Origin: an uncultured Luteimonas sp.
GTDB taxonomy: Bacteria; Pseudomonadota; Gammaproteobacteria; Xanthomonadales; Xanthomonadaceae
NCBI GenBank assembly: GCA_934541015.1
Contig: CAKTDC010000022.1
Span: 1-54,125, forward strand
Reading direction: 5' to 3'
DNA length: 54,125 bases
The position numbers and the translations under genes are program-made. Position 1 is the first letter of the stretch. Each line of letters opens with the position of its first letter. The notes beneath the pieces were generated by a model, which worked only from the letters and a program-made list of their open reading frames with translations, was not told the DNA's origin and did no database searches. Below are positions 48,393 to 54,125 of this stretch, piece after piece.

Positions 48393-48512
48393 CACACTCC
48401 CTGCGCGTCCTGCCACGCGTCCCCGGGGCAGCTCGTCGGCTTGTCCGGCGCGGCCGGGTGTCCATAGACGTCGCTCCCGGGTGCTCCAAAGTTGGTGGAA
48501 GGCCCACAAAAA

Positions 48513-48776
48513 GGTGTCTTCTCCCGAGTGCGGGGGAGTCGTCAACAGCAGAGCTGGATCGGGGCTTGTGGACAGAGGGTCGCCCCGGGCCGGGGATTGC
48601 TCCCCGGCTCGGTCAGCCCGCTGCGCGGTCCGGCCCGGCGCAGCGCTCCGACCAGAGGGCGATCGGGGCTTACGGACCGAGGGTCGCCCCGGGCCGGGGA
48701 TTGCTCCCCGGCCGGCAGGACGCGGCGTCCTTCCGACGACGGAAGTGAAAGCAGCCCCACACTTGGGAGAAGAGCC
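48513..48776. repeat. Dispersed TIR element, copy C
   Basis: A 264-bp element with ends GGTGTCTTCTCCCGAGTGCG (48513-) and the inverse CACTTGGGAGAAGAGCC (to 48776). It contains an internal duplication: 52 bases starting GATCGGGGCTTGTGGACAGA (48557-48608) recur at 48661-48712. The rest of the 442-base gap between the two convergent genes holds no gene; frames here yield only peptides ending in PQAPIQLC, which are artefacts of the repeat. Confidence 0.82.
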
Positions 48777-48802
48777 AAAAAAAGCCCGGCGCGAGCCGGG
48801 CT
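48776..48802 (-). terminator. Terminator of the cold-shock gene
   Basis: On the minus strand: stem AGCCCGGC / GCCGGGCT with a TCGC loop, then a run of T (TTTTTTT). It directly abuts the right end of repeat copy C. Confidence 0.88.
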
Positions 48803-48834
48803 TCGTGTCGCTCAAGGGTGGCAGCAGAGCGCCT

Positions 48835-49044
48835 TCAGAGCGGCTCGACTGCGTCCGCCTGCAGGCCCTTCTGGCCCTGGACGACGGTGAAGCTCACCTT
48901 CTGGCCTTCTTTCAGGCTCTTGAACCCCTGGGTCTGGATCGCGCGGAAATGCACGAAGACGTCCTCGCCATTCTCGCGACTGATGAACCCGAAGCCCTTC
49001 GCATCGTTGAACCACTTGACGGTACCGGTTTCGCGGTCTGCCAT
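48835..49044 (-). CDS. Cold-shock domain protein (CspA family)
   Basis: A 69-residue single cold-shock domain, an RNA chaperone. RNP1 is KGFGFIS and RNP2 is VFVHF; the protein starts [18 protein letters not shown] and ends [13 protein letters not shown], all canonical. GGGAG lies before the ATG at 49044. An upstream region of about 270 bases, shared with the divergent DUF456 gene, could hold a long 5' leader like those of cold-inducible csp genes, but I see no proven cold box. A strong terminator follows the gene. Confidence 0.96.
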   Translation of the reverse strand: MADRETGTVKWFNDAKGFGFISRENGEDVFVHFRAIQTQGFKSLKEGQKVSFTVVQGQKGLQADAVEPL

Positions 49045-49318
49045 TTCGACATCACTCCCTGGAACGAATCGATTGATCGGATCGACGGAACGCCGTTGTC
49101 GCGGCGGCTGGTTGCAAGGAGGAAACGAGGTGCAACGATGAGCGGATTCGATGGAACGGGCCGATTCGGATCTACCACATCCAGGCCACGATTCACGGTG
49201 ACCTTGACAAACACAGCGGCTGAACGTTACCCCGGCTCCCTGCAAATTGCAATCGCGCGCCGATGACAGTTTTTCGACCCGGCAAGGGCCGCTCCCGACG
49301 CATCCCAGAGGCATCCCG

Positions 49319-49819
49319 ATGGACTTCCAGATTCCGCTGTACGGCATCGCCATCGCACTCGTCGTGGTCGGGTTCGCCGGCATCATCCTCCCTGCGCTGC
49401 CGGGGGTGCCGCTGATCTTCGCCGGCCTGCTGTGCGCGGCATGGGCGGACGACTTCCAGCGCGTGGGCGTCTGGACCCTCGGCATCCTCGGCATCCTCAC
49501 CCTGGTCTCCATCGCCGCCGACCTGTGGGCCACTGCGATCGGCGCCAAACGCGTGGGCGCGAGCCGTCCGGCGCTGATCGGCACCGTCCTGGGCACGATC
49601 ATCGGCCTGTTCTTCGGCCTCCCCGGCCTGTTCCTCGGCCCGTTCGCGGGCGCCGTGATCGGCGAACTCGTCCATCATCGCGACCTGCGCATGCGCGGCA
49701 TCGGATCGGCCACCCGGGTGGGCGTGGGGACCTGGGTGGGGATCGCCCTGGGGGTGGCGCTCAAGGTTGCGCTGGCGATGACCATGCTCGCCCTGTTCGT
49801 GTTCGCATGGTTCATCTGA
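49319..49819 (+). CDS. DUF456 family membrane protein
   Basis: A 166-residue protein with about four to five hydrophobic helices (5-27, 28-45, 52-72, 88-112, 133-165). It begins with the typical DUF456 pattern: [20 protein letters not shown] followed by [13 protein letters not shown] Gly-rich central part reads [20 protein letters not shown] and [17 protein letters not shown]. The start at 49319 is the first ATG giving the family N-terminus; the open frame upstream is not conserved. Function unknown. It may be read together with the MscS gene 52 bases downstream. Confidence 0.9.
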   Translation: MDFQIPLYGIAIALVVVGFAGIILPALPGVPLIFAGLLCAAWADDFQRVGVWTLGILGILTLVSIAADLWATAIGAKRVGASRPALIGTVLGTIIGLFFGLPGLFLGPFAGAVIGELVHHRDLRMRGIGSATRVGVGTWVGIALGVALKVALAMTMLALFVFAWFI

Positions 49820-49871
49820 TCATCAAGCCCGCCGCGGGTAGACTGGCACATCACCGCAACGCCCATCGCAC

Positions 49872-51140
49872 ATGCGCCGCGCCGATCATGCCAGCCAGAT
49901 GCTTTCGCCTGATGCCATCCGTCCACAGCGGCCTGCCGCTGTCGGGCGGCTTCGGCGCCGGCTGGTGCTGTTGCTCGTCGCCGCGGCCCTGATCGCCACT
50001 CCAGCGTGGGCCCTGGGCTGGCAGGCCGGCTCTCCTGCCGCGCAGTCCGAACCGCAGGAGCAGGCCGGACCAGAGCAGTCGCCCGCACCCGCGGCCGGGC
50101 CCGACTCCAGCGATGTCACGCCCGGCCCGCTGCTGCCGGACGATCCGGACGTGGTCGACCGGCTCGACTTCGCCCTGGGCAACGCCGCCGACAAGCTGGC
50201 GAACCTGCTGGAGACGGCACCGCTGCTGCTGGTGGCGCTGCTGGTCGTGCTGCTGTTCTCCTGGCTGGGCGGGGTCGCCTCCCGCCGCCTGCACTGGCTG
50301 CGGCTGCGCACGCGCAATCCCTACGTCGACGGCATGCTCCGCGGCATCGTGCGCGGGCTGCTCACCCTGGCCGGCGTGGTCATCGCGCTGGACATGCTCG
50401 ACGCCACCCCGATCGTGGGCGCGGTGCTCGGATCGGCCGGCCTGATCGGACTGGTGGTCGGCTTCGCCTTCAAGGACATCGCCGAGAACTACATCGCCAG
50501 CGTGCTGCTGAGCCTGCGCCAGCCGTTCGCGCCCGGCGATCACGTGCTGATCGATGCGCACGAGGGACGCGTGGTGGCGCTGACCTCGCGCGCGACCATG
50601 CTCATGACCCTGGACGGCAACGAGCTGCGCCTGCCCAACGCGCTGGTGTTCAAGGCCGTCATCCTCAACTACAGCCGCAATCCCAGGCGCCGCTTCGACT
50701 TCACCGTCACCATCGATGCCGGGCAGTCGATCCACCAGGCGCAGGAGCTGGCGATGGCGCGCATCTGCAGGATCGATGGCCTGCTGGACGATCCCGGTCC
50801 CTCCTGGACCGTGGTCGACTTCACGCCCGCCGGCATCGGCCTGCGCTTCTTCGGCTGGGTCGACCACCGCAGCGCCGACCTGGGCAAGGTGCGCAGCGAG
50901 GCCATCCGACAGGTCAAGGCCGCCTTCGCCGCCGCCGGAATCGAACCGCCCCGGACCATTTACCACCTGGTCAACGTGGATACCGATGAAACACCCGGCC
51001 GGCAGCCGCTCGAGCCCGCCAACGGTTTCGCGGCCGACACCTCGGTCAACACCGACATTGATGCGCAGCTCGCCGAAGCTCAGGAAGCGGGCGAATACCA
51101 GAACCTGCTGGAGCCGCCTCCGGCACAGGAACAGCCTTGA
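49872..51140 (+). CDS. MscS family mechanosensitive channel
   Basis: A 422-residue small-conductance mechanosensitive channel homologue that releases solutes on hypo-osmotic shock. An N-terminal hydrophobic stretch (about 30-48) may be a signal. Helices at about 116-134, 158-176 and the pore helix (SAGLIGLVVGFAFKDIAENY) follow. The beta domain starts with LLSLRQPFAPGDHVLIDAHE and GRVVALTSRATMLMTLDGNE. The C-terminus is long, acidic and Pro-rich (about 375-422). The start at 49872 overlaps no other gene; an alternative ATG at residue 10 exists. The stop overlaps the pldA start (TTGA). Confidence 0.92.
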   Translation: MRRADHASQMLSPDAIRPQRPAAVGRLRRRLVLLLVAAALIATPAWALGWQAGSPAAQSEPQEQAGPEQSPAPAAGPDSSDVTPGPLLPDDPDVVDRLDFALGNAADKLANLLETAPLLLVALLVVLLFSWLGGVASRRLHWLRLRTRNPYVDGMLRGIVRGLLTLAGVVIALDMLDATPIVGAVLGSAGLIGLVVGFAFKDIAENYIASVLLSLRQPFAPGDHVLIDAHEGRVVALTSRATMLMTLDGNELRLPNALVFKAVILNYSRNPRRRFDFTVTIDAGQSIHQAQELAMARICRIDGLLDDPGPSWTVVDFTPAGIGLRFFGWVDHRSADLGKVRSEAIRQVKAAFAAAGIEPPRTIYHLVNVDTDETPGRQPLEPANGFAADTSVNTDIDAQLAEAQEAGEYQNLLEPPPAQEQP

Positions 51141-52309
51141 GCCATCGTCCTATTACTCTGTGTCCGCTCGCGCTGCTGCTCGCGGCCGCGCCACCGCTGC
51201 TGGCGCAGGATCCGCCGGTAGCAGCCGATGTCGCGTCCTGCGTGTCCGTCGAAAGCGACGCCGCCCGCCTGGCCTGCTACGACGCCGCCGCCGGGCGCGT
51301 ACTGCCGACCACGCGCGACACCGATGCCGCCGCGCAGGAGGCCCGGGCCGCGATCGCCGGGGCCCGCGCCGCGAGCGCTCCGCCACCGGCGGAGGCCGGC
51401 GCCGGCGAACGCGCCCGGCGTGCGATCAGCGAACTGTTCGTGCACGAGCCCGAATACGCCGACGTGCTGGCCAACGCCGGCCGCGGCTCGCTGCTCGACA
51501 GCCGCTGGGAGCTGGCGAAGGACTCCAAGCTGGGGCTGTTCAACCTGCGCGCGTACAAGCCGGTCTATCTCCTGCCGGCATTCTGGACCAGCGCGATCAA
51601 CGACACCCCGACCTCGCCCAATCCGCGCAACACCGCCACCGATCCGATGCCGCTGGATTCGCTGGAGGCCAAGTTCCAGCTGGGCTTCAAGACCAAGGTC
51701 GCGGAGAACCTGTTCGGCGACAACGGCGACGTCTGGCTGGGCTACACCCAGAGCTCGCGCTGGCAGGTCTACAGCCGCAACACCTCGCGCCCGTTCCGGG
51801 AGACCAACTACGAGCCCGAGGCCCTGCTCGTGTTCCGCAACGGCTACAGCCTGCTGGGCTGGCACGGGCGGATGGCGGCGGTGGGCATCAACCACCAGTC
51901 CAACGGCCGCACCGATCCACTCTCGCGCAGCTGGAACCGGGTGGTGTTCAACCTGGGGCTCGACCGCGACGGCTGGGCGCTGATGGCCCGCCCGTGGGTC
52001 CGCATCTCCGACGGCAGCGATGACGACAACCCCGACATCGAGGACTACATCGGCCGCGGCGACCTCACCCTGACGCACGTGCGTGGCGCACACGAGCTGT
52101 CGCTGATGGCGCGCCATTCGCTGCGCGGCGGCGACCGGTCGCACGGCGCGCTGCAGTTCGACTGGGGCTTCCCCATCCACCGCCAGTTCCGCGGGCACGT
52201 GCAGGTGTTCAGCGGCTACGGCGAGAGCATGATCGACTACAACCACCGCGCCACCTATATCGGCCTGGGGATCTCGCTGCAGGAGTGGTTCGCGCCGGGC
52301 GTCGACTAG
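51137..52309 (+). CDS. pldA: Outer-membrane phospholipase A (OMPLA)
   Basis: A 390-residue outer-membrane phospholipase A1/A2 that removes misplaced phospholipids. The catalytic pair is in GINHQSNG (His, Ser), with the Asn of SRSWNRV as third member, exactly as in OMPLA. Other signatures are YTQSSRWQVYSRNTSRPFRE and NYEPEALLVF. Signal peptide at residues 1-24 (LLLAAAPPLLAQ). An extra N-terminal segment (about 25-115, with CVSVESDAARLACYDAAAGR) precedes the barrel and is typical of xanthomonad and other non-enteric PldA proteins. The start is TTG at 51137, overlapping the mscS stop. Confidence 0.94.
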   Translation: MSHRPITLCPLALLLAAAPPLLAQDPPVAADVASCVSVESDAARLACYDAAAGRVLPTTRDTDAAAQEARAAIAGARAASAPPPAEAGAGERARRAISELFVHEPEYADVLANAGRGSLLDSRWELAKDSKLGLFNLRAYKPVYLLPAFWTSAINDTPTSPNPRNTATDPMPLDSLEAKFQLGFKTKVAENLFGDNGDVWLGYTQSSRWQVYSRNTSRPFRETNYEPEALLVFRNGYSLLGWHGRMAAVGINHQSNGRTDPLSRSWNRVVFNLGLDRDGWALMARPWVRISDGSDDDNPDIEDYIGRGDLTLTHVRGAHELSLMARHSLRGGDRSHGALQFDWGFPIHRQFRGHVQVFSGYGESMIDYNHRATYIGLGISLQEWFAPGVD

Positions 52310-52337
52310 GCTGTTGCGGGCAACCGGTCTTTTGTCC

Positions 52338-52420
52338 GTCATCCGGCGGCAGCCGGGATCCATCTGTTGCTGCAGCGCGCCCCCGATCCGGCGGCGTTCC
52401 CGGCCTTGGCCGGGATCGGC
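52338..52420. repeat. Decayed GTCATCC-type inverted repeat
   Basis: GTCATCCGGCGGCAGCCGGGATCC (52338-) and an inverse GTTCCCGGCCTTGGCCGGGA (to about 52420) resemble the family at 28799-28881 with many mismatches. It fills part of the 266-base gap between pldA and the next gene. GGATAATCC near 52535-52543 may contain the -10 of the downstream gene. Confidence 0.4.
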
Positions 52421-52575
52421 AAGGATCCGCGCAAGCGCCCCGGGGACGCGCCACTGCCCTGCCCGGTGCTGCAGCCCGGCACCCGGATCGCCTGACTTTC
52501 CTCCCGCAGATCCCCCCGGGACCGGCGTCTGTCGGATAATCCGGTTCCCGCCTCCACCCCCGCCAGGGAGCGCGC

Positions 52576-53694
52576 ATGACCTCCGCAGCGCAACGCAAGC
52601 GACGTTCCTTCGCAGCCTACGCCTCGGCGATGCTGGGCCTGCTCAGTGTGTTCGCGGTGCTGTGCTTCCACTTTCCGGAACTGCTGACCAGCCGCGAGTT
52701 CCGGGCGGTCTACAGCGAGGATTTCGCCCGGCACCTGCTGCTGGCGGGGCTGATCGCCGCCTTCATCCTCGGCACCATGGCGATCCTGCGCGACCGCAAC
52801 AGGGCGGTGGCGATGACCGGGGTCGGCGCGGCGACGCTGGCGGTGCTGATCGGCGGCACCAACGTGCAGTTCGACGAGATCGGGCAGACGCCCTATTCGC
52901 TCGGGCTGGACTGGTTCGTGATCTCGCTGTTCTTCTCGGCGCTGGTGTTCGTGCCGCTGGAGCGGTACCTCGGCCGCCGCCGGGTGTCGCCCCTGCGCAA
53001 GGGCTGGCGCACCGACGTGGCCTACTTCTTCATGAGCCACGTGCTGGTCCAGTTCATCCTGATCCTGGTCACCGCCTCGACCTCGACCCTCGCCGGGCTG
53101 GCGGCGTTCCCGGCGCTGAAGGCGGCGATCCAGTCGCTGCCGGTGTGGGCGCAGTTCCTGATCGCGGTGTTCGTCGCCGACATGGCGCAGGCGCTGGTGC
53201 ATCGCGCGTACCACAATGTCCCCTGGCTCTGGCGCTTCCACGCGGTCCACCATTCCAGCCGGGAGATGGACTGGCTGGCGGGCTCGCGCATCCATTTCGT
53301 GGAGATCGTGCTGACCCGCAGCCTGGTGCTGCTGCCGCTGCTGGTGCTGGGCTTCTCGACGCCGGCGGTGAACGCCTACGTGATCCTGGTGGGGCTGCAG
53401 GCGGTGGTGGCGCACGCCAATATCGGCCTGCGCCTGGGCTGGCTGGAATATCTGCTGGTGCTGCCGCGCTACCACCACTGGCACCACGCGCGGCAGAAGG
53501 ACTACGTCGACGTGAACTACGCCATCCATCTGCCGGTGGTGGACATGCTGATGGGCACGTTCAAGCTGCCGCCAAAAGACGAATGGCCGGCCGAATACGG
53601 GGTGATGAAGCTGGAGGAAGTGCCCAGGGGCATCCTCGCCCAGCACCTGATGCCGTTCCGGCGGCGCCGGAAGTACGAGGATCACGTCGACTGA
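52576..53694 (+). CDS. Sterol desaturase / fatty-acid hydroxylase family protein
   Basis: A 372-residue membrane di-iron oxygenase. Four to six helices (about 13-33, 55-72, 77-92, 108-128, 150-172, 190-205, 235-275) surround the His boxes HRAYH, FHAVHHSS and HHWHHARQKDYVD, the arrangement of the sterol desaturase/fatty acid hydroxylase superfamily. The substrate is unknown; bacterial members hydroxylate fatty acids, carotenoids or ornithine lipids. The closing region YAIHLPVVDMLMGTFKLP is also family-typical. GGGAGCGC precedes the ATG. No lipid-biosynthesis partner is next to it. Confidence 0.92.
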   Translation: MTSAAQRKRRSFAAYASAMLGLLSVFAVLCFHFPELLTSREFRAVYSEDFARHLLLAGLIAAFILGTMAILRDRNRAVAMTGVGAATLAVLIGGTNVQFDEIGQTPYSLGLDWFVISLFFSALVFVPLERYLGRRRVSPLRKGWRTDVAYFFMSHVLVQFILILVTASTSTLAGLAAFPALKAAIQSLPVWAQFLIAVFVADMAQALVHRAYHNVPWLWRFHAVHHSSREMDWLAGSRIHFVEIVLTRSLVLLPLLVLGFSTPAVNAYVILVGLQAVVAHANIGLRLGWLEYLLVLPRYHHWHHARQKDYVDVNYAIHLPVVDMLMGTFKLPPKDEWPAEYGVMKLEEVPRGILAQHLMPFRRRRKYEDHVD

Positions 53695-53736
53695 GCGGGC
53701 ATTGGCCGGTCCGCCCCGACCTCCCCGGATGGATAC

Positions 53737-53790
53737 CGCGTCCTGCCGGCCGCCGAAGTGAACGCATCCCCCGCCCTTGGGAGAAGAACC
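53737..53790. repeat. End fragment of the dispersed TIR element
   Basis: GTCCTGCCGGCC and GAAGTGAACGC, then CCCCCGCCCTTGGGAGAAGA (to 53790), match the right-hand part of copies B2 and C. It abuts the next copy, with only TTTTTT between. Confidence 0.6.
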
Positions 53791-53820
53791 TTTTTTGGTT
53801 CTTCTCCCAAGGGCGGGGGA
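53767..53820 (+). terminator. 24-bp perfect hairpin at the junction of two TIR ends
   Basis: Arms 53767-53790 and 53797-53820 are perfectly complementary over 24 bp, with a TTTTTT loop. It is formed by the right end of one repeat fragment meeting the left end of another, 72 bases after the sterol-desaturase stop. It would block read-through if transcribed, though the U-run is in the loop rather than after the stem. Confidence 0.6.
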
Positions 53821-53901
53821 ATCGTCAGGAGCAGAGCTGGATCGGGGCTTGCGGACAGCGGGTCGTCCCGGGCCGGGGATTGCTACTCGGCTCGGTCAGC
53901 C
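53797..53901. repeat. Dispersed TIR element, copy D (left part)
   Basis: Starts GGTTCTTCTCCCAAGGGCGG and continues with GAGCTGGATCGGGGCTTGCG, GTCGTCCCGGGCCGGGGATT and CTCGGTCAGCC, matching copies B2 (inverted) and C. Beyond about 53901 the sequence differs from the other copies, with small hairpins (GTCAGCCA..TGGCTGAC). A fragment related to the other end (GTCCTGGCGGCCGGGGATCG) recurs near 54056-54075. No gene is seen between 53695 and the window end. Confidence 0.7.
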
Positions 53902-54082
53902 ATCCCTGGCTGACTCGCCGCCGCAGCGCATCCATGCGCTGCTCTCCGCAATTCCCCGACCCGGGACGCCCCATCGATCCCTCATCGACGCAGCGTCGTT
54001 TCGGCAGCAATGCCCACTTCACCGAAGCGTCGAACCGGAAGCTGCAGTGAGCCGCGTCCTGGCGGCCGGGGATCGCGGCCAA

Positions 54083-54102
54083 GCAAAACATGGATGTTTT
54101 GC
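54083..54102. repeat. Short AT-rich hairpin near the window end
   Basis: GCAAAACA / TGTTTTGC stem of 8 bp around a TGGA loop, unusual for its A/T content in this GC-rich region. It may belong to a repeat that continues beyond the window. Confidence 0.5.
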
Positions 54103-54125
54103 GCGCGAGTCAGGGCAGGATGCCC

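Noticed and set aside
48458..48890. Hypothetical proteins in the repeat region (also 22404-22735 and 53825-54091)
   Set aside because: The frames come from the dispersed TIR element; several end in the same PQAPIQLC peptide in otherwise unrelated places, which shows they are repeat artefacts.

Overview
The window is a 54 kb piece of chromosome from a high-GC gammaproteobacterium of the Xanthomonadaceae/Lysobacteraceae type (Lysobacter or Luteimonas-like). The reasons are very GC-rich third codon positions, the gene clusters (pcnB-folK-panB-panC-panD-pgi, tsaE-nnrD, sdhCDAB-sdhE-ygfX-lolC-lolD), a Bcp with the Cys48/Cys84 pair known from Xanthomonas, and GTCATTCC-type and GGGATTCGGGATTCGG-type intergenic repeats. 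The assignment is from recognition, not from a search. I see no IS element, prophage, integrase, CRISPR array, restriction system or secondary-metabolite cluster. This is almost entirely core genome.

Layout. 1-4.8 kb: a large TonB-dependent receptor, a Sel1-like periplasmic protein and a DUF2147 protein. 4.8-7.8 kb: metG, a 20-bp tandem array that starts on its stop codon, a probable small gene, and an RnfB-like ferredoxin. 7.8-15.2 kb (minus strand): tsaE-nnrD, amiC, then mutL-DUF1684 lipoprotein-TraB/GumN protein. 15.2-22.1 kb: queG, then the pantothenate/folate cluster pcnB-folK-panB-panC-panD-pgi. 22.1-26.7 kb: tRNA-Glu(CUC), two copies of an intergenic repeat, fdxA, a BamC-like lipoprotein, gcvR, bcp, phoH. 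26.7-31.8 kb: an XRE regulator with a SulP transporter, thiD with a hydrolase, galE. 31.8-38.6 kb (minus strand): the succinate dehydrogenase locus with assembly factors SdhE and a DUF1674/SDHAF4 homologue, then ygfX, a possible 59-codon gene, lolC and lolD. 38.6-47.8 kb: ygfZ, an OmpA-like lipoprotein, a fused E1 oxo-acid dehydrogenase, a GNAT acetyltransferase, glutaryl-CoA dehydrogenase, a glycine-zipper protein, tatD, tcdA and a membrane-anchored c-type cytochrome. 47.8-54.1 kb: a glycine-zipper lipoprotein, a cold-shock protein, DUF456, an MscS channel with phospholipase A, and a sterol-desaturase family protein.

Genes that work together. panB, panC and panD supply pantothenate. Complex II has its four subunits plus two dedicated assembly factors in one transcription direction. 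ygfZ lies divergently beside it and also serves Fe-S enzymes. lolC and lolD form the lipoprotein-release ABC transporter. Translational coupling by 1-8 base overlaps is frequent (mutL/DUF1684, nnrD/tsaE, panD/pgi, pcnB/folK, thiD/hydrolase, XRE/sulP, sdhC/sdhD, lolC/lolD, mscS/pldA).

The least ordinary material is non-coding or very small. It includes a dispersed element of about 140-260 bp with ~22-bp terminal inverted repeats (five sites), a 20-bp tandem array at the end of metG, repeats that have entered the sdhA-sdhB gap and the lolD coding sequence, and three small genes of 53-59 codons at 7185, 33836 and 38421, the last a recognisable DUF1674 protein.
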